From positions 62,001 to 126,000 of the forward strand of contig JAFRAB010000026.1 in the NCBI GenBank assembly GCA_017405675.1: 64,000 nt of DNA. The letters run 5' to 3'. The notes under the pieces are model-generated. The model saw only the letters and a program-made list of their open reading frames with translations. It did no database searches and had not been told where the DNA came from. The translations under genes were made by a program, and so were the position numbers. The DNA is from Erysipelotrichaceae bacterium. Its GTDB lineage: Bacteria > Bacillota_I > Bacilli_A > Erysipelotrichales > Erysipelotrichaceae. This document shows, piece by piece, positions 20,110 through 29,201 of the stretch. Every line of letters begins with the position of its first letter. Position 1 is the first letter of the stretch.

Positions 20110-21042
20110 TTACAGAACCATTACCTGTATTCCCTCACTGTCGGTAATCTCCAGATGGAACGGCTTGGAAGGGGAATAGACGCTTTCGGTATAGGTGAAA
20201 CCCTGATCATCATGATACTGGATCTCTGCTCTGAAGTTATTTACCGAGGAGATCTTTTCCTTTATGGAAAGCTCCATCTGTCCCTTGGTGAGGACTTCCT
20301 GAAGATCAAATTCCTTATGGATCCTGCCATCATCGATGATCAGGACAGCATCAGTTATCTTTCTGGTTTCACTGTTACTTGCATGAATGGTCCAGTTTGT
20401 CTGGAAAGTTTTGTTTCTGATTTCACTGGAGCCGGTCAGATACATTGACGGCAGCAGGCTGCCCATTATCTTTTCGCCTTCAAGATAGATATCATCGTGC
20501 TGCATGATGCTGTCATAGCTGACAATGAGTTCTGCCGATCCGCCGCCCTGAGCACTTGGGAAGCTTATGTCAGCGTAATATACGCCGTTTTCTTCCTTCA
20601 TGACCTGGCTTTCACCATTGTATTTCAGGGTGAATTCCGTTTTCCCATGCAATAGTTCAGGATAGACATTTACTCTGACTGTGGCAATATACTGACCGTT
20701 CTGTTTTTCCAGAGATATAAGATCAAGACCGTAACTGTACTTGGCCAGGTCTTTTTTGTTCAGATCGCTGAGTTTCTGATCGAGTTCATGAATCTGGTTT
20801 GACAGCATGAATATGTTGTTCTGCAGGTTGTTTATGGCCAGCTGATTGCGGCTGTTGCTGAGAAGCAGGGATATGATGGTTATGCCTAAGAGAATGTAAA
20901 CTGGTGCCGGGTTATGAGTACGCTCTCTGTAGTTTTCGTCATTTATGTGCCTGTTGATGGCGGACTTATAGTACAGGTAATACCGGAATGAACCCAATAT
21001 GATGACTGCAGGTATTATTATAACTGGTATGAATCTGCTCAT
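20110..21042 (-). CDS. Unknown membrane protein with coiled coil, partner of LytTR regulator
   Basis: 310 residues. Two hydrophobic segments near the N terminus (about 5-22 and 48-66) are followed by a short coiled coil (about 70-105, NNLQNNIFMLSNQIHELDQK) and a beta-rich region of about 200 residues that is probably extracellular. RBS AGGAGG; nine bases separate it from the LytTR gene upstream, so they are one operon. LytTR genes are often paired with membrane proteins that modulate them (for example DUF3021), but this one is different and larger. It may sense an external signal; this is inference. Confidence 0.7.
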   Translation of the reverse strand: MSRFIPVIIIPAVIILGSFRYYLYYKSAINRHINDENYRERTHNPAPVYILLGITIISLLLSNSRNQLAINNLQNNIFMLSNQIHELDQKLSDLNKKDLAKYSYGLDLISLEKQNGQYIATVRVNVYPELLHGKTEFTLKYNGESQVMKEENGVYYADISFPSAQGGGSAELIVSYDSIMQHDDIYLEGEKIMGSLLPSMYLTGSSEIRNKTFQTNWTIHASNSETRKITDAVLIIDDGRIHKEFDLQEVLTKGQMELSIKEKISSVNNFRAEIQYHDDQGFTYTESVYSPSKPFHLEITDSEGIQVMVL

Positions 21043-21051
21043 GTTAACCTC

Positions 21052-21510
21052 CTAAATTCTGAATGTCTCCTTGAAACTGCTGTAGTAACTGCGGGTTACC
21101 TCAACGATGCTGCCGTCGGACATTCTTAATCTGAACTTCATGGAGAAACTAGGTATGATCTCCTTGAGATGACGGCGGTTGATGATCACGGAATTGCTGA
21201 TGCGGATGAATATGGCCGGATCAAGCGCTTCCAGCAGCTGTTTCAGAGACTGAGATGACTGATAACGTCCCCTGGTACAGATCACGTCAATACTGTGACC
21301 GTAGGATTCCATGAATATGATATCTTCAACCGGTACATGGATCCTGTCACCGACACGGTTTCTGACGGAAAGATGGGAAACATGCAGATCCTTCTGCAGC
21401 AGGATGTAGTCTTCATCCTCTTCAGCTGTTACGCTGAAGCCTGATTTTTCCAGCATTTCCCTGATTTCCTCAAAATTCTCCTCATTGATTTCGAGTCTGA
21501 CCTTTTTCAC
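21052..21510 (-). CDS. LytTR-type DNA-binding regulator
   Basis: 152 residues from a GTG at 21510, preceded by AAAGGAGGTGAT; an in-frame ATG at 21567 lacks an RBS. The C-terminal half is a LytTR domain: IIFMESYGHSIDVIC, ISNSVIINRRHLKEIIPS and LRMSDGSIVEVTRSYYSSF. The N-terminal ~50 residues form a small alpha/beta extension rather than a response-regulator receiver domain, so activity is probably set by its membrane partner rather than phosphorylation. Binds DNA at direct repeats and likely controls its own operon or envelope genes. Confidence 0.88.
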   Translation of the reverse strand: MKKVRLEINEENFEEIREMLEKSGFSVTAEEDEDYILLQKDLHVSHLSVRNRVGDRIHVPVEDIIFMESYGHSIDVICTRGRYQSSQSLKQLLEALDPAIFIRISNSVIINRRHLKEIIPSFSMKFRLRMSDGSIVEVTRSYYSSFKETFRI

Positions 21511-21608
21511 GTTATCATCACCTCCTTTGCTGATTACATCATATATTGATTCATTTTCGGTTTCCATATTCTGTTCACAGTCTGCATTACCGCTGACCTG
21601 AAATGCAC

Positions 21609-23114
21609 TTAGCCGTCAATTAATGTCAGTCCTTCACGGTCCAGCTGATAGACCTTGTCACAGACTTCATCGATGAACAGACGGTCATGGCTGATCGCAA
21701 TGATACAGCCGCCATAGTCGATCAGCATCTTTCTTACTTCCGGATTTGAAAGCGGAGAAAGGTTGCGGGTCGGTTCGTCCAGTAACAGGACATTACATCT
21801 GCGCAATATCAGACCAGCCAGAATGATCTTGCATTTCTGGCCTTCAGACAGTTCGGCAATGTTGTGCGTCATTTCTTCAGAAGTAAACTTCATGGAGCCT
21901 AACAGAGACTGAGCCTTGCTGCGGTCTTCGCAGATATCGTAGAGATAGCTGATCGGACTGATATTGTAGTCCAAAATTTCATAATAGTTCTGGGACATGT
22001 ATCCCATGTTGATATCACTGCGTTTGGCAAGTTTCTTTCTGATTACTTTCATCAGTGTCGTCTTGCCGGAGCCGTTTTCACCGATGATGCAGATCTTGTC
22101 GGCACCTCTGACATGGAGATTTATTTTTTCAGCCAGTGTTCTGTTTTCAACTTTCAGCTGATCAAGATGCAGATCCAGTATTATCTTATCCGGATTCAGG
22201 GAAATATCTTCAAAGAAAATGTTGATGGCTTCCTCAGGCTCATATTTCTTGGTCATGTTTTCCTGTTTTTCTTCCAGTTTGCGTCCTAAGGCCTTGACGG
22301 CATGCATCTTCTTTTTCAGCAGAAAACCGCCGTGAGGATCCCCACGGGAAATGGTTGCCTGCCGGTGGTCTACTTTCTGGTAGATCTGGCGGTATTTTTC
22401 CAGCTGTTTATTCAGCTGGGCTTTTTCCTTGCGGGCCAGCTGATTGGTCCTGGCAATGCTGTGCCGCCTGTTTTCATGGTATTCCTGATAGGACTGGTTG
22501 CGTAAGGTTATAACCGGTTCCTGTTTTCTTTTCAGCTGTTCCAGATGCAGGATGCCGCTGGCACAGTTGGAAAGCAGGGTTTCATCATGAGAGATGAACA
22601 TCACGGTTTTACCGGTATTGTTGATGAATGATTCCAGCCAGATGAGTGTCTTAAGGTCAAGGTCATTGGTAGGCTCATCCAGCAAAAGAATGTCAGGATC
22701 ATTGTAGAGCAGTCGCATGATGCTGACCTTGACTTTCTCACCGCCGCTTAATGTGGAAATGACCCTGTCATGAATCAGATCAGCGGACAGACCAGTCAGT
22801 TTTATCAGTTCATAAATTCGCTGATAATCCGGTTCTTCACCACCGGTTATGAAAGACAGAACATCCTGATCAAGATATTCATCATCTATTTTCTGCGGCA
22901 GATAGGCAACCGAGTCACCAGAAATAATGTCACCCGTATAGCTGACATATTCGCTTACATCAATGCCGGCCATGATCTTGAGAAGGGTGCTTTTGCCGTT
23001 GCCTTCCTCACCGATCACAGCGAGTTTGTCTCCGTCATTGAGAACAAACGAAAAATTTTTTATTATTTTGCGGCCTTTAAGGGTCGTTACAGTCAGATTG
23101 TTTACTTTAAGCAT
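21609..23114 (-). CDS. ABC-F family ATPase (ribosome-associated)
   Basis: About 501 residues with two ABC cassettes and no membrane spans. Walker A: GEEGNGKSTL and GENGSGKTTL; signatures LSGGEKVKVS and LSEGQKCKI; Walker B LLLDEPTNDLDL and LLLDEPTRN. A Lys/Gln-rich linker with KKKMHAVKALGRKLEEK sits between them, as in ABC-F proteins that act at the ribosomal E site. Length fits the antibiotic-resistance type (Lsa/Vga/Msr-like) as well as housekeeping members. ATG at 23114 chosen; TTG at 23120 is better spaced from GGAGAT. The leader holds a three-codon reading frame, which would suit translation-dependent induction. Confidence 0.9.
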   Translation of the reverse strand: MLKVNNLTVTTLKGRKIIKNFSFVLNDGDKLAVIGEEGNGKSTLLKIMAGIDVSEYVSYTGDIISGDSVAYLPQKIDDEYLDQDVLSFITGGEEPDYQRIYELIKLTGLSADLIHDRVISTLSGGEKVKVSIMRLLYNDPDILLLDEPTNDLDLKTLIWLESFINNTGKTVMFISHDETLLSNCASGILHLEQLKRKQEPVITLRNQSYQEYHENRRHSIARTNQLARKEKAQLNKQLEKYRQIYQKVDHRQATISRGDPHGGFLLKKKMHAVKALGRKLEEKQENMTKKYEPEEAINIFFEDISLNPDKIILDLHLDQLKVENRTLAEKINLHVRGADKICIIGENGSGKTTLMKVIRKKLAKRSDINMGYMSQNYYEILDYNISPISYLYDICEDRSKAQSLLGSMKFTSEEMTHNIAELSEGQKCKIILAGLILRRCNVLLLDEPTRNLSPLSNPEVRKMLIDYGGCIIAISHDRLFIDEVCDKVYQLDREGLTLIDG

Positions 23115-23240
23115 GATCAATCAATCTCCTTCCACACAAAAAAGAACGTGTCCATTAAATGTTTCAAATAAGACTGATTAATTCTTCATGCTCTCACCTC
23201 AATAACAGTGTAGAGTATTTTTATTTAAAAGTAAACGAAT
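23115..23240 (-). promoter_or_regulatory. ABC-F leader with possible promoter and MKN upstream reading frame
   Basis: On the minus strand TTTACT, 17 bases, TACACT give a plausible promoter near 23210-23240. GAGGTGAG (23193-23200) precedes ATG AAG AAT TAA (23178-23189), a three-codon frame with good spacing. About 60 bases follow before the ABC-F start. Leader peptides of this kind sense stalled ribosomes in front of several ABC-F resistance genes; here it is inference. Confidence 0.45.
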
Positions 23241-23275
23241 GGATATCCGGACAGCTGGTATATTATAATATAAAT

Positions 23276-23863
23276 ATGAAAAAGACTTTCCGTATTGTAC
23301 TAAATGCCTTTCTGGCAGTCATGGTCATAATTCAGTGGGTAATACTTTCAACCAGTATTCCTGACAGCAGTTTCATGTCCGGCGGTTTCAGAACGCTGAA
23401 GTATTTTACCGTGCTTTCCAATCTGCTGGAAGCAGCCGCCTGCATCGTCTGGATCATTAACGGCAATGAAAAACTGAAATATGTGGGAGCTGTTTCCGTA
23501 GGCCTGACCTTTACGGTAGTCATGGTTTTCCTGGGTCCTTTATTTGGTTATCTGATGATGTTTACGGGACCAAGCCTGTGGATGCATGGCATCGTACCTC
23601 TGGCAGCCATGGCGGAATGCATTATCTTCAACAGGGAAAGATTAACGGTCAGAGATAATTTATTGGCAGTTTTGCCAATGTTGGTATATGGAATTTTCTA
23701 TTTAGGGAATATAATTATAAATGGAATACCGGGCAATGACTGGTACGGTTTCATGCTGTGGGGCTATCCCGTCGGCGCAGCTGCACTGGTCATAATAGTG
23801 TGTGTTACTTATCTGATAGGCCTGGTATTAAGAAAGCTTAATGAGAAAGTCGGGGTTAGATAA
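23276..23863 (+). CDS. Six-span membrane protein, Pr6Pr-like
   Basis: 195 residues from the ATG at 23276, with about six hydrophobic spans. FRTLKYFTVLSNLLEAAACIV and GPSLWMHGIVPLAAM resemble the Pr6Pr/FAR-17a-like membrane families, whose function is unknown. No RBS: TATAAT (23264-23269) ends six bases before the ATG, so the transcript is probably leaderless. Its stop overlaps the Nudix start (TAATG), so the two genes are translated as a pair. Confidence 0.75.
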   Translation: MKKTFRIVLNAFLAVMVIIQWVILSTSIPDSSFMSGGFRTLKYFTVLSNLLEAAACIVWIINGNEKLKYVGAVSVGLTFTVVMVFLGPLFGYLMMFTGPSLWMHGIVPLAAMAECIIFNRERLTVRDNLLAVLPMLVYGIFYLGNIIINGIPGNDWYGFMLWGYPVGAAALVIIVCVTYLIGLVLRKLNEKVGVR

Positions 23864-24261
23864 TGATCAGGGAGAAGAGCTGCGGAGCAGTTATATTTTA
23901 CCGCGATGACAAGATCCTGTATCTGGTTGAACAGATGAAGCAGGGGCATTATGCCCTGTGCAAGGGTCATGTCGAGGGAAATGAAACTGAGAAACAGACG
24001 GCAGCGCGTGAAATAAGAGAAGAAACCGGACTGGAAGTCACGTTTGTGACGGATTTCCGTGAGACAACGGAGTACAGTCCTTACAGCGGCTGCATTAAAG
24101 AGGTCGTATATTTCCTGGCTGAAGCCAAGGGAAAGGCCAACCGCGTACAGCCGGAAGAAGTCAGTGCCTTGCTATGGCTGGACTATAATCAGGCCATGCG
24201 GTTTCTGACTTATGACAGCGACAAGAAGATCCTGGCTCATGCCCGGAAATACATAAGATAA
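23863..24261 (+). CDS. Nudix hydrolase
   Basis: 132 residues with a complete Nudix box from Gly35 to Leu57 (GHVEGNETEKQTAAREIREE), the metal-binding site for cleaving nucleoside diphosphates linked to another group. N-terminal SCGAVIFYRDD and the size resemble bis(5'-nucleosyl)-tetraphosphatase-like members. Likely cleans up oxidised or signalling nucleotides; substrate not determined. Start codon overlaps the upstream stop by one base. Confidence 0.92.
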   Translation: MIREKSCGAVIFYRDDKILYLVEQMKQGHYALCKGHVEGNETEKQTAAREIREETGLEVTFVTDFRETTEYSPYSGCIKEVVYFLAEAKGKANRVQPEEVSALLWLDYNQAMRFLTYDSDKKILAHARKYIR

Positions 24262-24266
24262 CAGAG

Positions 24267-24293
24267 ACACCGGTTAACTGCCGGTGTTTGTTT
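24267..24293 (+). terminator. Terminator after the Nudix gene
   Basis: ACACCGG TTAACTG CCGGTGT followed by TTGTTTC. A second hairpin CTGCAG AAATA CTGCAG with TTTTTT lies at 24319-24342. Confidence 0.85.
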
Positions 24294-24380
24294 CTGATAG
24301 AAGAATAACAGTATAAATCTGCAGAAATACTGCAGGTTTTTTGTTACAATAGATATGTAAATATACGGAGGTATAATAAT

Positions 24381-26075
24381 ATGAACCATATGGAAAGATA
24401 CCAGGAGTGGCTGGAAAAGCTCTCCGATGACGATCCATTAAAGCAGCTTTTGCTGAAAATTAAAGACAATGAAAACGAAATAAAGGAACGTTTCCATCAG
24501 GATCTGGCTTTTGGTACGGCTGGCTTAAGAGGCAAGATCGGTCCGGGTACCAACAACATGAACTTCATTACGGTTGGAAAGGCTACCCAGGGCATCGCTG
24601 ATTACATTAAGGGACATGGCCAGGAAGCCATGGACAGAGGTGTAGTCATCGCTCATGACCCTCGTCACTATTCAAAGGAATTCTCTGAGCTGACTGCCAG
24701 TATTCTGGCTGCCAACGGCATTAAGGCTTATGTATTCCCTGACTTAAGACCGACACCGCAGCTGGCTTACATGGTAACCAAGCTGGGAACCATCGCCGGC
24801 ATCAATATTACCGCTTCTCATAACCCGACTGAATATAACGGTTACAAGGCATACTGGGAAGACGGCTGTCAGGTCAGCAGTGCCGTAGCTGACGGCATGA
24901 CGGAAAAAATCCAGGCTGTCAACCCATTCAGAGATATCAAGAAGGGTGACTTTGATGAATATGTTGAAGAAGGAAAAATCGTTGTTCTGGGTCCTGAATA
25001 TGACAGAGCCTATCTTGATAAGGTCGAGGCTATGAGTATTCATGGCGGTGATGAGATCGACCTGGCTATTCCGCTGGTATTTACGCCGTTAAACGGTGCA
25101 GCATACATTCCGTTTAAGACCATGCTGGAAGACAGAGGCTTCACTAACTGGCATATCGTTGAAGAACAGAAGGATCCGGATCCTGACTTTACAACAGTCG
25201 GTTATCCTAACCCTGAAGATCCAAAAGCCTTCAGACTCAGCGAAAAACTGGGCCGCGAAGTCGGGGCTGAACTGTTAATGGCCTGTGACCCTGACGGTGA
25301 CAGATTCGCCATTGAAATCAGAGATGATGAAGGCAACTATGTACCTCTGAACGGTAACCAGACCGGCTATCTGCTGGTAAACTACATTCTGGAAGGCCAT
25401 AAGAGTGCCGGAACCTTACCGGCCAAGGGTGCCATGGTCAAGTCAATCGTTACTTCAACCATGAGTACGGAAATGGCCCGGGCTTACGGAGTCGACATGT
25501 ATGAATCACTGACCGGTTTCAAGAACATCTGCGGACGTTATCCTGAACTGATCGAAAAGGGTTATACGATCCTGTTCGGTTATGAGGAATCAGTAGGCTA
25601 TGCAGCCTGTCCTGAAATCAGAGACAAGGACGGCATCTCAGCCGGTATGCTGGTAGCGGAAGCAGCTGCTTATTACCGCAAGCAGGGTAAGACGTTATGG
25701 AACGTTTTAATGGAACTGTATGATAAGTATGGTTACTATAACGAAGACGAGCCAAACGTTGTTCTGGAAGGCCTGGATGGAGCAGCCAGAATCAGAAGAA
25801 TGATGACCTATGTCAGAGCTAATCCTCTTACTGAGGTAGCCGGTGCCAAGGTCACCAAGGTTATTGACTATATCAACGGTTATGAAGACATTCCGGCTTC
25901 CAACGTTCTGAGATACTATCTGGACAACAACAGCTGGTTCGCCATCAGACCAAGCGGTACTGAACCGAAGATCAAGTTCTATTTCTATACTGATCAGGAC
26001 AGTGCTGAAAAGGCCAAGGCCGTTAATAAACAGATCAAGGAAGAAGTATTCGCATACGTTAATGCGGTAGAATAG
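24381..26075 (+). CDS. pgcA: Phosphoglucomutase/phosphomannomutase
   Basis: 564 residues, the size of Bacillota alpha-phosphoglucomutases. All four active-site elements are visible: phosphoserine loop ITASHNPTEYNG (Ser146), metal loop ACDPDGDRFAI, sugar loop GYEESVGY, and phosphate loop IRPSGTEPKIKFYFY near the C terminus. Interconverts glucose-1-P and glucose-6-P for polysaccharide and glycolipid synthesis. RBS CGGAGG. The gene name is by family likeness. Followed after 11 bases by an ABC exporter. Confidence 0.95.
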   Translation: MNHMERYQEWLEKLSDDDPLKQLLLKIKDNENEIKERFHQDLAFGTAGLRGKIGPGTNNMNFITVGKATQGIADYIKGHGQEAMDRGVVIAHDPRHYSKEFSELTASILAANGIKAYVFPDLRPTPQLAYMVTKLGTIAGINITASHNPTEYNGYKAYWEDGCQVSSAVADGMTEKIQAVNPFRDIKKGDFDEYVEEGKIVVLGPEYDRAYLDKVEAMSIHGGDEIDLAIPLVFTPLNGAAYIPFKTMLEDRGFTNWHIVEEQKDPDPDFTTVGYPNPEDPKAFRLSEKLGREVGAELLMACDPDGDRFAIEIRDDEGNYVPLNGNQTGYLLVNYILEGHKSAGTLPAKGAMVKSIVTSTMSTEMARAYGVDMYESLTGFKNICGRYPELIEKGYTILFGYEESVGYAACPEIRDKDGISAGMLVAEAAAYYRKQGKTLWNVLMELYDKYGYYNEDEPNVVLEGLDGAARIRRMMTYVRANPLTEVAGAKVTKVIDYINGYEDIPASNVLRYYLDNNSWFAIRPSGTEPKIKFYFYTDQDSAEKAKAVNKQIKEEVFAYVNAVE

Positions 26076-26086
26076 GAAATAAAACT

Positions 26087-27940
26087 ATGAGTATGGGACC
26101 AGGCGGCAGAGGCATGCGCGGTGGTTTCCTTACTGAAGAAGAAAAGAAAAACCAGCCGAAGGTAACTAAGGAACTGTTAATCAGGGTCTTCAGTTACCTT
26201 GCTCCTTATTGGAAACAGCTTATACTGACATTGGTATTGATTCTGATATCTTCAGTGCTGAGGATGCAGCCATCCATTCTGACCGGTAGAATCATAGATG
26301 AAGGTCTGATAAACCGTAATCTGCAGGTACTGATTAAACTGATACTGCTCTCTCTGGGAGTTACTTTCTGTGCGGAAATGATTGGCGTAGCTGAAAGTTA
26401 TCTGAACTCCTGGATCGCGCAGCATATTACCTTTGACATGCGTAATAAGATGTATGCCCATCTGCAGAAGATGTCACAGTCATTCTTCACCTCCAACAAT
26501 CAGGGTGACATCATTACCAGAATGACCAGTGACATTCAGGGTGTGCAGTCTATCATTACCAATACCTTTACCAGTATTATTTCAAATGTTATCACTCTGG
26601 TGGTTGCACTGGTTGCCATGTTCCAGAAAAACTGGATCCTGGCGATCTTAGGCATCATACTGGTTCCGCTGTTTACGATACCGACCCGTGCGGCCGGCAA
26701 GACCAGATGGGAACTGACCAGGGAATCACAGGCTGTACACGATGAGGTAAACGGTCTGCTTAATGAAACTCTTTCCGTTTCCGGACAGTTACTGGTTAAA
26801 CTGTTTGGCAAGGAAGAGTATGAATATCAGAAATACGAGAATGCCAATCGCAAGATGATCAACCTGAACATCAGGGAATCAATGGCCGGACGCTGGTTCA
26901 GAGTCATTCTGAGTACTCTTACCAGCATCGGACCTATGGCTCTTTATCTGGTCGGCGGCATCCTGATGATGAAATATGATGCTGATCTGTCGGTTGGTGA
27001 CATTACCGTCATGGTATCACTGTTAGGCAGATTATACGGACCGGTCAATTCACTGCTGAACATTCAGACCGAGTGGATCCGTGCCATGGCTAACTTTACC
27101 AGAATATTTGAATACTATGACATGCCGGTGGAAATCGAAAGCAAGCCGGATGCCGTTATTCCGGAAGAGGCCTATGGCAATGTTGATTTCGAACATGTCT
27201 ATTTCCACTATGATCCATCCCGTGAGATCCTTAAGGATGTCAGCTTTACCTTAAAGAGCGGCAACAGCGTGGCTATTGTCGGACCTTCCGGCTCCGGTAA
27301 GAGCACGATGGTCAATCTGATTCCGAGACTTTATGATGTTACCGGCGGCTGCGTCAGGTTCGACGGTGTTGATGTCAGGGATCTGGATCTGGGATACCTG
27401 CGCAACAATGTCGGTGTCGTATCACAGGAAACATATCTGTTTAACGGTTCCATCAGGGATAATCTGTTATATGCCAAGCCTGATGCCACAGAAGAGGAAC
27501 TGATCGAAGCTCTGAAGAAAGCTAACATCTATGACTTCATTGAAAGTCAGGATGAAGGACTGGATACGATGGTAGGTAACCGCGGACTTAAGCTGTCCGG
27601 CGGTGAAAAGCAGAGAATTTCCATTGCCCGTGTCTTACTGAAAGACCCGGCTCTGCTGATATTTGACGAAGCTACCAGTGCTCTGGACTCCATTAATGAA
27701 AACAAGATCCAGGAAGCCATCGAACCGCTGATCGAATCAAGGACCAGCATTCTTATCGCCCACAGACTGTCAACCATTCTTTCCGCTGATGAGATCCTTG
27801 TTGTCAAGGATGGCGAAATAGTGGAGAGAGGCCAGCATGAACGGCTGGTCAAGGCCGGCGGTGTCTATACAGAATTATATGAGACACAGTTTAAGAAAGC
27901 TCTGGAGGTCATGGGAAAGGATAATGTCCAAGTCTGCTGA
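26087..27940 (+). CDS. ABC exporter, fused permease and ATPase (MdlB/LmrA type)
   Basis: 617 residues: six membrane spans (about 35-330) then an ATPase with Walker A GPSGSGKST, Q-loop SQETYLF, signature LSGGEKQRIS, and Walker B LLIFDEATSALD. Works as a homodimer or a heterodimer that pumps lipids, peptides or drugs outward; no second half-transporter is next to it, so a homodimer is likely. The N terminus MSMGPGGRGMRGGF is Gly/Arg-rich as in many clostridial members. Confidence 0.93.
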   Translation: MSMGPGGRGMRGGFLTEEEKKNQPKVTKELLIRVFSYLAPYWKQLILTLVLILISSVLRMQPSILTGRIIDEGLINRNLQVLIKLILLSLGVTFCAEMIGVAESYLNSWIAQHITFDMRNKMYAHLQKMSQSFFTSNNQGDIITRMTSDIQGVQSIITNTFTSIISNVITLVVALVAMFQKNWILAILGIILVPLFTIPTRAAGKTRWELTRESQAVHDEVNGLLNETLSVSGQLLVKLFGKEEYEYQKYENANRKMINLNIRESMAGRWFRVILSTLTSIGPMALYLVGGILMMKYDADLSVGDITVMVSLLGRLYGPVNSLLNIQTEWIRAMANFTRIFEYYDMPVEIESKPDAVIPEEAYGNVDFEHVYFHYDPSREILKDVSFTLKSGNSVAIVGPSGSGKSTMVNLIPRLYDVTGGCVRFDGVDVRDLDLGYLRNNVGVVSQETYLFNGSIRDNLLYAKPDATEEELIEALKKANIYDFIESQDEGLDTMVGNRGLKLSGGEKQRISIARVLLKDPALLIFDEATSALDSINENKIQEAIEPLIESRTSILIAHRLSTILSADEILVVKDGEIVERGQHERLVKAGGVYTELYETQFKKALEVMGKDNVQVC

Positions 27941-28493
27941 AAAAAACATTTTGCGATGTATCGCGCTGCTTCTGTACGGTTATTCCAGTATTGAAGGATT
28001 ACTGGCTGTTTTCCGCGGACACATGTCCTGGAACGCTGCCGGTTATCTGCTGATGCTTGCCGAAATCACGATGTTTGTATCGCTGATATTTGAAAACCAC
28101 AGAATGACAGTTATTGCCTTAGCCGGTCTGGCAACGGGATACCTGTTAAGGGTAACCATGCAGTTCAGATCAATGATATCCTGGAGTTTCAATATCCTGG
28201 ATGCGATACTCGTGGTGTTTTATGCCTTATATGCAGCAGTCTGCGCTTACATAATCTATCTTGAATTAATGAAACCGGACAATATAAAAGAAACAAGATT
28301 AAGACTCCTGTTTCTTCATCGGATCCTGTTCGGACTGTATGCCTTTTATCTGCTGGCTTTAGGCTCAGTAATAAAGGGAGTACTGCCGCGGTTCATGAGT
28401 TCGGTCAATGTCTATCCTTCAGGAATGCTTGGCAATATCGCTCTGACATTGCGGGCTACTTTGACGGATGGCTTACTGGCCACATGTGAATAA
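27924..28493 (+). CDS. Unknown multi-span membrane protein
   Basis: 189 residues from the ATG at 27924, which overlaps the end of the ABC exporter gene by 17 bases and has GGAAAGG as RBS. About five to six hydrophobic segments (CIALLLYGYSSIEGLLAVF, FNILDAILVVFYALYAAVCAY). Coupled translation suggests a link with the exporter. No family recognised. Confidence 0.7.
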   Translation: MSKSAEKNILRCIALLLYGYSSIEGLLAVFRGHMSWNAAGYLLMLAEITMFVSLIFENHRMTVIALAGLATGYLLRVTMQFRSMISWSFNILDAILVVFYALYAAVCAYIIYLELMKPDNIKETRLRLLFLHRILFGLYAFYLLALGSVIKGVLPRFMSSVNVYPSGMLGNIALTLRATLTDGLLATCE

Positions 28494-28521
28494 ACAAAAA
28501 ATCTGGAATTTCCAGATTTTT
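28494..28521. terminator. Bidirectional terminator
   Basis: AAAAATCTGGAA TT TCCAGATTTTT palindrome between convergent genes. Confidence 0.9.
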
Positions 28522-28528
28522 ATGTGGT

Positions 28529-29050
28529 TTAAAGCTTTATCAGTTTAGCTTTGTTTAAGCCTAATACCAGAGCCGGTATGGCAATCAGCTGAATGATGAT
28601 GCCTGGAAGGGCGGTAACGAAGGCAGCTGTCAGCCAGGCCTGCATTGAATATGAGCCTGCTCTGAATATCAGAGCATTGAGAATACCGTAAGTTACTCTT
28701 CCGGCCAGCATGCCCAGGATCAGAACGGTATAGATCTTAACCAGCGGGTTTTTGGTTTTTATGATACGGGCAAAGCATCCTGTTGCCAGACCGTACATGG
28801 CCAGTTCACATAACATGCTTGGTAAAACGGCAGCAGGCGGCATATGGAATAAAAGGTGTGACAGTAACGGTGTCAGGATCCCGGCGGCCAGTCCGAATAC
28901 CGGACCAACGGCGAAACCGGCTACCAGTACAGGAATATGCATTGGCAGGAAAACACTGCCGGCATTTGGTACGGCATGGAAAGCCTGCGGTAAGGCTACG
29001 CCCAGAGCGATAAACATGGCCGTTAACACGAGATCTCTTGTCTTTTTCAT
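28529..29050 (-). CDS. ECF transporter substrate-binding (S) component
   Basis: 173 residues from the ATG at 29050 (AAGGAGG upstream), about six spans. The order MFIALGVALPQAFH, LPMHIPVLVAGFAVGP and GLAAGILTPLLSHLLFHMPP matches vitamin-uptake S components of energy-coupling-factor transporters. It works with shared EcfA/T proteins encoded elsewhere. The ligand cannot be read from the sequence. The leader upstream folds into a compact element ending in a terminator, so uptake is probably feedback-regulated. Confidence 0.82.
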   Translation of the reverse strand: MKKTRDLVLTAMFIALGVALPQAFHAVPNAGSVFLPMHIPVLVAGFAVGPVFGLAAGILTPLLSHLLFHMPPAAVLPSMLCELAMYGLATGCFARIIKTKNPLVKIYTVLILGMLAGRVTYGILNALIFRAGSYSMQAWLTAAFVTALPGIIIQLIAIPALVLGLNKAKLIKL

Positions 29051-29201
29051 AACATTAATCCTCCTTGACAATAGAAAAAGGAATATCATTCCTCAATTAA
29101 AACAATATTCCTTCATGGATAATGTTGAATTAACACTTCTGTGTTAATGCCCAGCTTCCTGCTGTTGTCTTAATTATATTGCAGCACGGAATTTCAGGCA
29201 A
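29051..29201 (-). promoter_or_regulatory. Promoter and attenuator-type leader of the ECF S component
   Basis: On the minus strand TTGCCT (29196-29201), 17 bases, TATAAT (29173-29178), start near 29166. The leader then has hairpin CAGC/GCTG (29152-29164), an 8-bp hairpin ATTAACAC/GTGTTAAT (29129-29148), and a terminator AAGGAATAT/ATATTCCTT (29078-29113) followed by TTTTT just ahead of the RBS. AACATTATCC next to the second hairpin can pair in part with GGAATATTGTT of the terminator, an antiterminator. This is riboswitch-like architecture in about 55 bases of sensor; I do not recognise the class. Confidence 0.6.

Noticed and set aside
20074..20448. Plus-strand frame antisense to the 310-residue membrane protein
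   Set aside because: No RBS or recognisable protein; the minus-strand gene has RBS, spans and operon context.
21511..21567. ATG start at 21567 for the LytTR protein
   Set aside because: It lacks a ribosome binding site, while AAAGGAGGTGAT precedes the GTG at 21510.
29072..29166. Known preQ1, TPP, FMN or THF riboswitch upstream of the ECF gene
   Set aside because: None of the core motifs I know for these classes can be placed in the leader.
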